Source of the DNA: Leptospiraceae bacterium
GTDB lineage: Bacteria > Spirochaetota > Leptospiria > Leptospirales > Leptospiraceae
Reading direction: 5' to 3'
DNA length: 64,000 nucleotides
Assembly (NCBI GenBank): GCA_015075105.1
Contig: JABTUZ010000002.1
Location: 151,001-215,000, forward strand
The position numbers were made by a program, and so were the translations under genes. Shown in pieces: positions 43,770 to 53,945 of this stretch. The notes under the pieces are model-generated. The model saw only the letters and a list, made by a program, of their open reading frames with translations. It did not search any database and was not told where the DNA came from. The stretch's first letter is position 1, and every line of letters starts with the position of its first letter.

Positions 43770-46700
43770 ATGAACGAAACTTTAGAAATTTTTAGTGATT
43801 ATGTCTTATTGGAAAAAATCGCAGAATCCCATAGGTCATTCGTCTATCGCGCAAAACAGAAAAATAAATCTCAGACAGTAATTTTAAAAATCTTAAAAAG
43901 AAAATTCAATTCTCTATCAGATATCGCAAGATTGAAACAAGAAACAAAATTAGTTCAAAATATTCGACATGAAGGAATCATCCAAAATCATGGAATCGTA
44001 CAACACGAGGATTTGATTGCTATCGTTATCGAAGACACTGAAGGTGACTCTTTAAAAAATTTTTTAAAACGAGGCTCTATTGAAATTTCTGATTTTTTCC
44101 CTATAGCAATTCAACTTGCTGGTACGTTATCATCCATCCACAGTCAAAACATAATCCACAAAGACATCAAACCACAGAACATCATTGTAAAAGAAAAAAA
44201 TAAAAAGATCGTTTCCGCAAAGATTACCGATTTTGGAATTTCTGTTATTTTAAATGATGAGATCAGAGAGATCTATCACCCAAAAACTATCGAAGGAACT
44301 TTGCCCTATATCTCTCCTGAACAAACGGGTAGAATGAATCTTTCTATAGATTATAGAACCGATTTGTATTCACTGGGAGTAACTTTCTACGAGATTTTAT
44401 CCGGACGACTGCCTTTTATTTCCAATGAGCCTTTAGATCTGATTTATTCACATATTGCAAAAGAATTTGAAGACCTTCATATTTTAAATCCCTCTATCCC
44501 TATTACAATTTCAAAAATTATTCAAAAACTAATGGCTAAATCTCCAGAGGATAGGTACCAAAGTGCTTACGGATTAAAGTGTGAATTGGAATACACTTAT
44601 GAGCAATTTGCAAACAAAAAAAATATTTCAGATTTTCAGGTAGGGAGCCTCGATATATCAGATCGATTTGTCTTGCCACAAAAAATTTTCGGAAGAGAAA
44701 AAGAGGTTACCAATCTATTGAATTGTTATGAAAAAGTTTTAGAGGGAGAGACAAGGATCATGCTTGTTTCCGGTCTTCCGGGGATCGGGAAATCTCGGAT
44801 AGTAAATGAAGTTCATAAACCTATCGTTAAGAGTCATGGTTTTTTTATTTCAGGAAAATACGAGAAGCTAAGAAAAGATGTACCCTTTAGCTCCATTATT
44901 CAAGCGTTTCAAAATTTAATTCGTCAAATTTTATCTGAGAGTGAAATTAGAATTGAAGAATGGAAAACAAAAATACTGAATTCTATCGGGAGCAACGTAG
45001 AAATAATAATAAAAGTAATTCCAGAATTAGAATTGATTGTTGGAAAACATCCTCAAGCAGCTGAACTGAATTCCGAAGAATCGCAAAACCGATTCAATTA
45101 TACTTTTGTAAATTTTGTAAAAGTTTTTTCCAGAAAAGAAAATCCTCTGACTCTATTTTTAGACGATTTGCAGTGGGCAGATCAACCCAGTCTGCAACTT
45201 TTAAAAATTTTGACTCAAGAACAAAGCCTCAAATATTTCTTTTTAATTATTTCTTATAGAGACAATGAAGTTCCCGATTCTCATCCATTCAATATATTGA
45301 TTGATAATTTTAAGAAAGAAAACATTCTTATCGAGCATATACACCTAAACTCTTTGAATTCAGATATGGTAACAAAATTCTTAGAGCATTTGATTGGAAA
45401 TGATACAAAATACATAAAAGATATCGGAAACATCCTATTTGAAAAAACAAGAGGAAATCCATTTTTCCTTAATCAATTTATTAAATCAATGTACGAAGAA
45501 AAAATTGTGTATTTTTCTGAAAAAGACGGGTGGGTTTGGGATTATAAAAGAATTCTATCTAAGGAGGTAACCGAGAATGTAGTTGATCTTATGGCCGAGA
45601 AAATTTTAAAGCTCTCCACTCCACTTCAAGAACTTTTCAAGATTTGTGCTTGCATAGGGAATAGATTTAATTTAGAACAATTGATTCCGGTTTATGAAAA
45701 AACGTACGAAGAAACTCTTGACATATTGAATGAAGCAATCGAAGAAGGGCTCATTTACACAAATGAAGATACCTACAGATTTTTACACGATAGAATACAA
45801 GAAGCAGCATATTCTCTCTTAAAAGAAGAAGAAAAAAATCGAATTCACAAAAAAATCGGACAATTAAGTTTACTCACGTATTCCGAAGAAGAAATCAAAG
45901 AAAAAATATTTTACATCGCCGATCAGTTAAATCAGGTAGCGAGAGAAAGATATATTTCAGAAGAAAGAGCAGAAATTATAAAAATCAATCTTATCGCAGG
46001 TAAAAGAGCCTTAGGCTCTGCAGCCTACCAAAGTGCCTTGCATTATCTGCTCAATGCAAAAGCCCTAATAGACTGGGAAATAAATCCTTGGATAAACCAA
46101 TACCAACTAACGTACGATATTTTCATTCATACAGCCGAAGCCTCCTATCTCTGTCAAAAGTATGAAGAGATGGATAATCTATTAGAAGTGATTTTAAAAA
46201 AATCTGTTTCTATTGCAGATAAAATACAAGTGTATGAGATAAAAATTAAAATGCTCATTGCAACCCATGATTTGAAAGGGGCAGTCGAAACCGGATTGAA
46301 CATACTTAAACAATTAAAGATTCGATTCCCAAAAAAGCCGAAACAAATACACGCTCTATTTGCTTTAATCCATGCAAAGTTTCAGCTCTCTCTCAAAAAA
46401 AATAATATTCAGGTTATAAAAACAATGAATGATCTGAAAATTTTATCTGCAATTAGAATTATTTCCAGCATCAACTCTGCTGCATACTGGGCAAATCCCG
46501 ATTTATTGCCTCTGCTAATTTTGAAAGTCGTCAATCTATCTCTGCAAAAAGGCAATTCACAATACTCTCCTTATAATTATGCCGGATTAGGCTTGATTCT
46601 ATCTTCATTAAATTTTTTTCAATTTGCAGAAAAAATCGGACTATCAGCAATTTCCTTGGCAGAGAAATTTAATGCGGTTGGGCAAAAACCTAGAACCTAT

Positions 46701-48950
46701 TTTGTTTATAACACTTTTATTCGTCCTTGGGTTAACCACATACGATCTAGTTTAATTCCTTTATCAGAATCCTATCTAAACGCACTTCATGTAGGAGATA
46801 TAGAATTTGCATCCCATTCTGCTTTTGTATATAGCTATTATTATTTTCTTTCAGGAAACCCTTTGGATGATACAAAGAAAGAAGTTGAAAAATACGCAGG
46901 CGCATCTGTCAATTTAAAACAAAAAGCCGATTACCAAGTCCTTGCCAACTATCAACAAATTATTTCCATACTGTTCGGGGAGGAGGCATTCACAGGGAAG
47001 GTGGAAGGAAAATATTTTAATGAAGACTCTATGCTTAAAAGTTATATTTCACAAAATGACAGGACGAGTCTTTTTCATTTGTATTTGAATGGTCTAACAT
47101 TAAATTTTTTGTTTGGAGATATACAAAAAGCAATTTCTTATGGAAACAAAAATCAGAAAACTCTTGATGGTGGATTAAGTGTTTTTGCTTTAATCGTGTT
47201 TTACTTTTATGATTCACTTTCCAGATTAGCACTCTTACAAAAAGATAATTTTAGCTACTTTGAAAAATTAAAACAAACAAGAATTATAAAAAAAAATCTC
47301 TCCAAGATTCGTTCTTGCGAAAAAATAAATCCGGAAAATTTTTCTAACAAGGTATCTTTAATTGAAGCAGAGATTGCACAAATGGCAGGCAATGTGGGTA
47401 AAGCAATCTTTCTATATGAGAAAGCAATTCAAGATTCACGAAAGAATTTATTTCTTCAAGATGAGGCGTTAGCTTACGAGCTTGCAGGAAAATTTTATTT
47501 GAAATTCAATTTAAAAGACAATGCCAAAATGTGTCTCTCTCAATCCAGAATTTGTTACAATAAATGGGGAGCATTCGGTTTATTGAAAAATTTTGATTCT
47601 ATATATTCAAATACTCTTCCAAAGTATGACAAAGACTCTATCGGAATAGCCAGTATAGATTCTATTCAGTCGCAATCGCTTTCCATAGATTTAGATTTTT
47701 CTACGATTATGAAATTTTCTCACGTACTTTCCAGTGAAATAGAGCTAAATGTACTCTTAGAAAAAATTATAGCAATCTCTATGGAAAACGCCGGAGCACA
47801 AAAAGGGCATTTAATTCTCGAGAAAAATGGAAAACTCTACATAGAAGCCTCTGCGTATTCTAAAAAAAATTCAAGCGAATTAAAATCAGTGCTACTGGAA
47901 GAATTCACAGATATACCAAAAACAATTGTCAACTATGTCTGGAAGACTAAGGAAAGCGTAATTTTACCAAATGCCAAAGAATCAGAAATGTTTGTACAAG
48001 ATCCGTATATTGCACTTCACAAGTTACGTTCTGTTTTATGTATTCCTATATTGTACAAAAGGAGTATGTCAGGAATTTTGTACTTAGAAAATAATTTATC
48101 TACAAATACCTTTACAAAAGAAAGAATAGAATTGCTTTCTGTTTTATCTACTCAAGCAGCAATTTCTATTGATAATGCAAGGCTCATCGCCAAAAGACAA
48201 GATTCTGCAAAGCTTGAAAAAGAAATGGAAATCACTTCCAATATTCAACTCTCCCTATTGCCTGAAAATCCAAACAGTGAAGGGTATGAAATCAGCTCTT
48301 ATATGAAACCATCAGAATCCGTAGGGGGAGACTATTACGATATTATTCATGGAAATGAAAAAGACTGGCTTGTTATAGGAGATGTTTCTGGGCATGGAAT
48401 TCTGTCTGGTCTTGTAATGATGATGGTGCAAACTTCTATTCATTTATTGTTGTCTAAAAAAGAAAATTACACTCCCGCAGATATTTTAAAAAATTTAATC
48501 CTCGGTATAGAAGATAATATTCAAAAAATATCCAAAAATGAATACAAATACATGACTATCACTGTGATGAATTTTGACAAGACAGGAGTGTTTCATTTTT
48601 CAGGACACCATCAAGATATTTTAATCTATCGCAAAATGACAAAAACAGTTGAACGATTAGAGACAGAAGGAATTTGGATTGGTCTTGGAAAATTGGCGCA
48701 AGACAAGGTAGGACTCATCCCAAACAAAGAATTTTTTATGAATTCGGGAGACACTCTATTGGTTTATACAGATGGGATCACTGAAGGAGTCTATAAAGAT
48801 GGCAGAGAATTTGGAGTAGAAGGACTCGAGAAGATACTACAAAATCATGGAGATAAATTTCCTGATGAAATCCATAGTATTCTTCTTAAAAAAATTGATG
48901 AGATACAAATCTCAGACGATATTAGTTTTTTAGTCCTCAAAAAAACTTAA
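43770..48950 (+). CDS. Giant Ser/Thr kinase-AAA ATPase-GAF-PP2C signalling protein
   Basis: The 1726-residue cytosolic protein (ATG 43770 preferred to TTG 43755) joins four modules. First is a Ser/Thr kinase with IIHKDIKPQNIIV, ITDFGIS and ISPEQTGRMN; its Gly-rich loop is degenerate (IAESHRSFVYRA). Second is a PknK-like ATPase with Walker A SGLPGIGKS near residue 335 and LFLDDLQWAD. A long TPR-like helical region of about 600 residues follows, then a GAF domain (about 1310-1470) and a SpoIIE/PP2C phosphatase (GGDYYDI near 1519; IGDVSGHGI; VYTDGITEG). Kinase and phosphatase in one chain suggest a self-contained switch over an unknown target. Confidence 0.9.
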   Translation: MNETLEIFSDYVLLEKIAESHRSFVYRAKQKNKSQTVILKILKRKFNSLSDIARLKQETKLVQNIRHEGIIQNHGIVQHEDLIAIVIEDTEGDSLKNFLKRGSIEISDFFPIAIQLAGTLSSIHSQNIIHKDIKPQNIIVKEKNKKIVSAKITDFGISVILNDEIREIYHPKTIEGTLPYISPEQTGRMNLSIDYRTDLYSLGVTFYEILSGRLPFISNEPLDLIYSHIAKEFEDLHILNPSIPITISKIIQKLMAKSPEDRYQSAYGLKCELEYTYEQFANKKNISDFQVGSLDISDRFVLPQKIFGREKEVTNLLNCYEKVLEGETRIMLVSGLPGIGKSRIVNEVHKPIVKSHGFFISGKYEKLRKDVPFSSIIQAFQNLIRQILSESEIRIEEWKTKILNSIGSNVEIIIKVIPELELIVGKHPQAAELNSEESQNRFNYTFVNFVKVFSRKENPLTLFLDDLQWADQPSLQLLKILTQEQSLKYFFLIISYRDNEVPDSHPFNILIDNFKKENILIEHIHLNSLNSDMVTKFLEHLIGNDTKYIKDIGNILFEKTRGNPFFLNQFIKSMYEEKIVYFSEKDGWVWDYKRILSKEVTENVVDLMAEKILKLSTPLQELFKICACIGNRFNLEQLIPVYEKTYEETLDILNEAIEEGLIYTNEDTYRFLHDRIQEAAYSLLKEEEKNRIHKKIGQLSLLTYSEEEIKEKIFYIADQLNQVARERYISEERAEIIKINLIAGKRALGSAAYQSALHYLLNAKALIDWEINPWINQYQLTYDIFIHTAEASYLCQKYEEMDNLLEVILKKSVSIADKIQVYEIKIKMLIATHDLKGAVETGLNILKQLKIRFPKKPKQIHALFALIHAKFQLSLKKNNIQVIKTMNDLKILSAIRIISSINSAAYWANPDLLPLLILKVVNLSLQKGNSQYSPYNYAGLGLILSSLNFFQFAEKIGLSAISLAEKFNAVGQKPRTYFVYNTFIRPWVNHIRSSLIPLSESYLNALHVGDIEFASHSAFVYSYYYFLSGNPLDDTKKEVEKYAGASVNLKQKADYQVLANYQQIISILFGEEAFTGKVEGKYFNEDSMLKSYISQNDRTSLFHLYLNGLTLNFLFGDIQKAISYGNKNQKTLDGGLSVFALIVFYFYDSLSRLALLQKDNFSYFEKLKQTRIIKKNLSKIRSCEKINPENFSNKVSLIEAEIAQMAGNVGKAIFLYEKAIQDSRKNLFLQDEALAYELAGKFYLKFNLKDNAKMCLSQSRICYNKWGAFGLLKNFDSIYSNTLPKYDKDSIGIASIDSIQSQSLSIDLDFSTIMKFSHVLSSEIELNVLLEKIIAISMENAGAQKGHLILEKNGKLYIEASAYSKKNSSELKSVLLEEFTDIPKTIVNYVWKTKESVILPNAKESEMFVQDPYIALHKLRSVLCIPILYKRSMSGILYLENNLSTNTFTKERIELLSVLSTQAAISIDNARLIAKRQDSAKLEKEMEITSNIQLSLLPENPNSEGYEISSYMKPSESVGGDYYDIIHGNEKDWLVIGDVSGHGILSGLVMMMVQTSIHLLLSKKENYTPADILKNLILGIEDNIQKISKNEYKYMTITVMNFDKTGVFHFSGHHQDILIYRKMTKTVERLETEGIWIGLGKLAQDKVGLIPNKEFFMNSGDTLLVYTDGITEGVYKDGREFGVEGLEKILQNHGDKFPDEIHSILLKKIDEIQISDDISFLVLKKT

Positions 48951-48975
48951 CTCATAGAGTATTCATTTTTTCATA

Positions 48976-51057
48976 CTAATGATTAAAACCATTGAATACC
49001 AAAATCTTTTCTTGCTTAGAAAATTTTACTGACCGATCTAAATAAATTTTTGCCTGAACATCATCATTATTTACGTTTAAGATTTTCTTAAAAATATTTA
49101 TTGCATCCGAATATTCACCATTCTGAAAACTCTGCACACCATGCTCAAAACTTCTTTGCATGATGCACTTCATACTAAATATTTCCGGAGGGTCTCCGTC
49201 AAAGATTTCAAAAATTGCGACCGGCTCTTTTTTGCCTTTCACATAAACTTGATCTAACATTCTATACTTAAATTTTGAAGGATCAGGGAGTCGAAATAAA
49301 GTCTGTTCTGAAATCAACATAGTGGTCTCAAACTGCTTAGTCAAACCTTCAATCCGAGATGCAAGATTGACTGCGTCTGAAATCACTGTAGCGTCCATTC
49401 TTTCGTTTTCTCCAATAGTCCCAACAATCACTCTACCAGTATTGATACCAATTCCAATTCTTAATTCGGGAAGGCCTTTCACTTTTCTACGAGCATTGTA
49501 CAAAAATAAGTTTTGCTTCATCTGAATTCCTGCGTGGATAGCATCTTCAGGGCTATCTGGAAAAATTGCCATGATCGCATCACCAATATACTTATCTATA
49601 AAACCGTTGTTTTCTCGAATAACGGGCCCTGTTCTTTTCATAAGTGCATTTAAAAATTCAAAATTTTCTGTAGGACTCATCGTCTCGGACAATGTCGTAA
49701 AAGAGCGTATGTCTGAAAACAACACAGTAATTTCAGCCTCAGATGCATCGCCGAGAGAAACTTCAGTTACAGATTTTTTCCCGATTAGACTGAATTTTTC
49801 TTGTGGAATAAATCTTGCATAAGAATTGGCCAAAGCCTCTTTGTGAGCGGCTGCCTCTTTTTGTGCATGTTCTTTTTCGTCTTTCATAAGATTCCACTTG
49901 CCAGCGAGTGCAAAACTAAGGATTAAAAAATCTCCGATATTTCCGATCTGCATTATGTAGTTCGTAAATATATTATGGGGAAGCCAGCCAATGGATTTTG
50001 CGGCGTAGATCAACCCTCCAAGTAAAAATGAAGCAAAAGCCAATAGATACAATCGAGCAGGCTTAAACCCTTTTTGTAAAGAGCGGATCCCTGCAACGAT
50101 TATAAATGGAAAAGAAACAATTGCAAATATTGGGAGTAGTCTTGAAATCAATCTAATGTCAGGAAATAAAAATATTGTAAATAAAAAGAAAGTCCAAAGC
50201 GAAAAAAAACCAAGAATGATTTTATTTAAAATTGGGGTGAGTCGATGCAATTCTAAAAACTTTGTAGAAAATATAGAAAAACTTGCAACTGCAAAAAACC
50301 AAAATACTAAAATAGAATACCTAGAAAATTTTGGAAAATTTCCCCAGATAAACTCATGCCCTTGTCCCATTACAGACGCTGTAAATCCTGCCGCCCCAAT
50401 GATAAACGCACTATAGTATAAATAGGTAATATCTTTTATGCTAACAAAAAGAAATAAGTGGTACAAGCACATGATGATACACATACCATAATAAAAACCC
50501 CATAGTGCACTCTCCTGATTCAAATTTTCCGTAAAGGATTCTGATTTCCAGATTGCAAGCGGGATAAGCATAGAAGAAATTGTTTGTAGCCTCATAAAAA
50601 TTTTGATAGACTCTCCTTTTTGCATCTGCAACCGAAACACATTATTTTTCTGTTTGATTTGCTTATTTGAAAATGGATAAATCCTACCTGATTGAAATTC
50701 ATCTATATTCCGATTTTTTACTATAAATACTTTTATATCGTCCATAGGAGCGTAGCTATGCTCTAAATACCAAGTATCAAAGTCTGATTCATTCTTAACA
50801 GAAAATTTAGCCCAAACATTAGATTTCACATATCCAAATCCGGGAGAGTCTGATGCACTTTTTTGAAAATGAAAATCTGGCTTTTCAGAATAAATTTCTT
50901 TAAAAGAAATTAAGCCGGTTTTGTCTTCATAAAGTTCTATATTTTTCCCAATTTGTATTTTAGAATCAATATTTTTTAAAATAATCTCCTCCGCCAAAAG
51001 ACCTTGGTTCGCAAATAATAATGCAATGCACAAGCTATATATTGGTTTCCAACTCAT
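48976..51057 (-). CDS. 7TMR-DISM adenylate/guanylate cyclase, second copy
   Basis: The ATG at 51057 (MSWKPIYSLCIALLFANQG) has GGAGAA upstream and begins a signal peptide; the longer frame to 51105 is rejected. The 693-residue protein has a periplasmic 7TMR-DISMED2-type domain, seven TM helices, a short coiled linker and a class III cyclase with VLFSDIRSFTTLSE, DKYIGDAIMAIFP and VISDAVNLASRIEGL, then a helical tail. It is paralogous to the protein at 24011-26122, with a different sensor. It ends 25 bp from the convergent giant kinase gene. Confidence 0.88.
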   Translation of the reverse strand: MSWKPIYSLCIALLFANQGLLAEEIILKNIDSKIQIGKNIELYEDKTGLISFKEIYSEKPDFHFQKSASDSPGFGYVKSNVWAKFSVKNESDFDTWYLEHSYAPMDDIKVFIVKNRNIDEFQSGRIYPFSNKQIKQKNNVFRLQMQKGESIKIFMRLQTISSMLIPLAIWKSESFTENLNQESALWGFYYGMCIIMCLYHLFLFVSIKDITYLYYSAFIIGAAGFTASVMGQGHEFIWGNFPKFSRYSILVFWFFAVASFSIFSTKFLELHRLTPILNKIILGFFSLWTFFLFTIFLFPDIRLISRLLPIFAIVSFPFIIVAGIRSLQKGFKPARLYLLAFASFLLGGLIYAAKSIGWLPHNIFTNYIMQIGNIGDFLILSFALAGKWNLMKDEKEHAQKEAAAHKEALANSYARFIPQEKFSLIGKKSVTEVSLGDASEAEITVLFSDIRSFTTLSETMSPTENFEFLNALMKRTGPVIRENNGFIDKYIGDAIMAIFPDSPEDAIHAGIQMKQNLFLYNARRKVKGLPELRIGIGINTGRVIVGTIGENERMDATVISDAVNLASRIEGLTKQFETTMLISEQTLFRLPDPSKFKYRMLDQVYVKGKKEPVAIFEIFDGDPPEIFSMKCIMQRSFEHGVQSFQNGEYSDAINIFKKILNVNNDDVQAKIYLDRSVKFSKQEKILVFNGFNH

Positions 51058-51150
51058 AATACTTTTTCTCCGTTTACAATCATTGAATACATTGCCTATA
51101 AACATATATATTTTATTTTGACTTGTAAATAGGACATCTTGCCCTACACC

Positions 51151-51396
51151 TCAATTATTGATGGTATTTTCTGATTGCCTCAGTTTTTTGTTTACCCTTA
51201 ATTTTTGATAAATGTTTTCAGTGTGTCGCCTAACGGTATGAGGACTAATATTTAATTCATCTGCAATGTCCCTATAATTAAAGCCTAGTGAGATTAAATT
51301 TAAAATTTCTTTTTGTCTTTCCGACAAATTTTCATCTAAAGGATTAATAAAAATACTTGTTTTTGTAATTTGCTTATTCTCCGTAAGACCATTCAT
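51151..51396 (-). CDS. Stand-alone LuxR-type HTH protein
   Basis: The 81-residue protein is essentially one LuxR/GerE helix-turn-helix (LSERQKEILNLISLGF; YRDIADELNISPHTVRRHTENIYQKL, read in parts) with a short N-terminal tail. It has no receiver. It lies divergently from a histidine kinase and NarL-type regulator and could cross-talk with that system. The adjacent gap 51397-51595 holds a weak AAAAACC/GGTTTTT inverted repeat. Confidence 0.8.
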   Translation of the reverse strand: MNGLTENKQITKTSIFINPLDENLSERQKEILNLISLGFNYRDIADELNISPHTVRRHTENIYQKLRVNKKLRQSENTINN

Positions 51397-51595
51397 TCTT
51401 TTATATTCCCTATTTCATAATTTGAAATTGATAGCATAGGATAGTTGTTTCAAGAAAGTCGAGTCATTTTTTTTCCAACTATTGCATTCACATTTTCAAT
51501 TTCAATTTCAAAAAACCCCGATATTTATTGAGGTTTTTGTCATCATAACAAAAAAAACTATTGTATTTTAGCGGTTTTTGCTATACCATGCATGT

Positions 51596-52933
51596 ATGAA
51601 AATTTCAGATAATTCCATATTTTATTTAATTGTTCATCCCTTTAGAAATTGGAAAAATCGACAGGATGTAAATTTTATTTTAGCAGCTACAAACTATAAA
51701 AACTGGATCGTTTCTGAAATTTTTCTGATATTTATGTTTGCCATAATTTCATTTCTTCCAAAGTTAAATAATGCTATTGGTCTAACGTTTTGGGTTGCAA
51801 TTTTTGGAACAATTCCCGTATTCATCGGCGGGATACTTACATCATATTTGTTGAAGAAACAAGGAAGGTTAAGCGAAGTTAATTTTTTACTTTTAACGAT
51901 TTCTAATATATTACTTTATGGAAATATCGGAGTTGCAATGATTGCAAGTGAAAAAGGAACTTTACTGTTTGGCTCTTTACTTTTATTTGTCGGTGTTTAT
52001 CATTCGTATTTTCATCAAGTAAATATTCGAGAGCCATTTTTAGCTTTGGGAATGCTTTTAGTTTTTTGCTTTTGCTTTTATCATATAAAAAATACCGAAG
52101 ATCGCTCTATTCTATTAGTAATGTGCAGTATAACAATTACTGCAATGCTGATTTCTGGGAAAACAGGAAAAGATCATTTTGATAATATAAAAAAACAAAA
52201 CGAACTTCGTGCTCTTATGGATGCCCAAATTATCGAGAGCAAAACTTCTGAATTGGTAAAACTATCCGGAGCCTTTATCAGGATTCTTGGAAATAACCAT
52301 GACGCTGGAAATTCTATTTCAGCTATGCGATTTATCTTGGATGATCTATATCATTCAATGAAAAAGAAGAAAATTCAAATACAAGTAATTAAAAAAATTT
52401 CAACCCTCCAAAATTGCCTAAAGAGTATTGAAACAACATGGGAAGATATTAAAAATGCAGGACAAAAAGATATTGGTAAAATGGAAGTGATTGAGACAGA
52501 TCAGGTAGTAAAAGAAATTTTTCGATTAATGAAATTACGATTTCCAAACATAAAATTTATTCTGCCAACAACTCAAATGCCCTCTGTATTTGTTAATGGA
52601 GGTAATTCAAACTTATATAGAATTTTTGAAAATATAGTCTTAAATGCTTGTCAGGGAGATGGAAAAATCAAAGCAAAACAAATTGTACTAAACTACTCAG
52701 TCTTAGAAAAGAATCGGATTGCTTTGATTTTACAAGATGACGGTCCAGGCTTTCAAAAAGAAATTTTAGCCTCTCCTCTTAGCGAATTAAAATCTTCCAA
52801 GAAAGATGGGTCAGGTTTGGGTCTTTACACTGCTTATCTCCTTGCAACCGCAAGCGGGGGAACTATTATCAGAGAAAATAACAATACCGGAGCTAAGGTT
52901 AGCTTAATTCTAAATTTAGCGACATTTTTATGA
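51596..52933 (+). CDS. Membrane histidine kinase
   Basis: The ATG at 51596 (MKISDNSIFYLIVHPFRNW) is preferred to the upstream TTG. The 445-residue protein has about six TM helices (residues 40-195), a helical region with a candidate phospho-His in LGNNHDAGNSIS, and a C-terminal HATPase with N-box ENIVLNACQGDG, ILQDDGPGF and GSGLGLYTAYLLA. The integral-membrane sensor has no periplasmic domain, suggesting sensing of a membrane or intramembrane signal. It overlaps its response regulator by 4 bp. Confidence 0.85.
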   Translation: MKISDNSIFYLIVHPFRNWKNRQDVNFILAATNYKNWIVSEIFLIFMFAIISFLPKLNNAIGLTFWVAIFGTIPVFIGGILTSYLLKKQGRLSEVNFLLLTISNILLYGNIGVAMIASEKGTLLFGSLLLFVGVYHSYFHQVNIREPFLALGMLLVFCFCFYHIKNTEDRSILLVMCSITITAMLISGKTGKDHFDNIKKQNELRALMDAQIIESKTSELVKLSGAFIRILGNNHDAGNSISAMRFILDDLYHSMKKKKIQIQVIKKISTLQNCLKSIETTWEDIKNAGQKDIGKMEVIETDQVVKEIFRLMKLRFPNIKFILPTTQMPSVFVNGGNSNLYRIFENIVLNACQGDGKIKAKQIVLNYSVLEKNRIALILQDDGPGFQKEILASPLSELKSSKKDGSGLGLYTAYLLATASGGTIIRENNNTGAKVSLILNLATFL

Positions 52934-53598
52934 GAAAGAAAATACGTAATGAGAAATTAAAAATTGTGATTATTGACGACCACCCCGCTATTTTAGAAGG
53001 GGTATCGTCATTATTAAAAAATGACTCGAATTTAGAAATTGTCGGACTTTCACAATCTATAGAATCAGGACTAAAAGAAATCCTGAAAAATAAACCTAGT
53101 TTGATTATTACAGATATATCTATTCAAACCAATTTAGAAGGAATCGAATTTATTAAAGCACTCAGAAAGAGATTCTCAAAAATAAAAATCTTGGCTTACT
53201 CGATGCACATTGAGCCTGTTATTGTAGAGAAGGCAATTCAAGCCGGTGCCAACGGATTTATTTCTAAGCAAGAATGCACTCAAAATATCCTACAAGCCAT
53301 AAGTGAAATTCGTAACGGAAAATTTTATATAAGCGAGAGAATTTCTAAAACTATGGCTGTCAACAGTCTTAATAAAAATGATAAAAACTCAGACACAAAT
53401 ATTTGGAAACTATCCGCAAGAGAGTTGGAAATATTTTCCTATATCGGGGAAGGAGTTTCAACTCAAGGTATTTCAAAAAATTTGTGTTTATCAGTAAGCA
53501 CAATCGAATCTCATAGAGCAAATATCAAAAAAAAACTTCAATTCCGCACAAATTCAGAATTAGTAAAAAATGCAGTTATCTGGAGGACTGCATTTTAA
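52930..53598 (+). CDS. NarL/FixJ-type response regulator
   Basis: The 222-residue protein has a receiver domain (VIIDDHPAILEG; phosphoacceptor in LIITDISI; Lys in FISKQE) and a C-terminal LuxR-type DNA-binding domain (LSARELEIFSYIGEGVSTQG; LCLSVSTIESHRANIKKKL). It overlaps the kinase gene by 4 bp and forms a two-component pair with it. Its stop codon is followed directly (next base) by the repeat block starting at 53599. Confidence 0.92.
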   Translation: MRKKIRNEKLKIVIIDDHPAILEGVSSLLKNDSNLEIVGLSQSIESGLKEILKNKPSLIITDISIQTNLEGIEFIKALRKRFSKIKILAYSMHIEPVIVEKAIQAGANGFISKQECTQNILQAISEIRNGKFYISERISKTMAVNSLNKNDKNSDTNIWKLSARELEIFSYIGEGVSTQGISKNLCLSVSTIESHRANIKKKLQFRTNSELVKNAVIWRTAF

Positions 53599-53646
53599 GT
53601 GGGATCTCCAATTCGGAGGACTGATGCTTGAAGTCTGAGGTCAGAA
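53599..53646. repeat. Terminal block shared with 14770-14814 (inverted)
   Basis: The reverse complement reads GACCTCAGAC, CATCAGTCCTCCGAATTGG and so on, matching 14770-14814 with a few differences. In both places it lies at the end of a DUF1564-associated repeat region distal to the gene or leader, so it may mark an element end. Confidence 0.7.
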
Positions 53647-53700
53647 ATAATGGAGTTAGTATCTTTTCTAAATAGTTTTATTTTTAGTGGAGTTTTTAAT

Positions 53701-53945
53701 ATTACGCTTTTAGTGCAGGTTTTGCACTTTTCGTGCAAAAATGTGGGATCTCCATCGTTTTCAAGAAATTACACATTTAGTGCAGATTTTGCTCTTTTCG
53801 TGCAGAAATGTGGGAACTCCATCGTTTTCAAGAAATTACGCCTTTAGTGCAGATTTTGCACTTTTCGTGCAAAAATGTGGGAACTCCACTTTTTTAGGGG
53901 GTTACACATTTAGTGCAGATTTAGACTTTTTCTGTAAAAATTTTT
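53701..53945. repeat. Four-unit 67-bp tandem hairpin array
   Basis: Units begin at 53701, 53768, 53835 and 53901 (periods 67, 67, 66). Each reads ATTAC-N-CATTTAGTGCAG, then TTTTGCAC-TTTTC-GTGCAAAA (8-bp hairpin), then GTGGGAACTCCAC (second hairpin). Units are almost identical with no variable spacers. The last runs into the CTGTAAAAA boundary where the DUF1564 leader normally begins, but no gene follows. Opposite-strand GTGGAGTTCCCAC recurs at 54043-54055. Nothing else is seen in 54056-54270. Confidence 0.85.

Noticed and set aside
51511..51538. Terminator between the LuxR-type and kinase genes
   Set aside because: The inverted repeat is weak with mismatches and lies upstream of both divergent genes, where a terminator is not expected.
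53701..53945. CRISPR array
   Set aside because: Periodicity is regular, but whole 67-bp units are conserved with no variable spacers, and no cas genes are seen.
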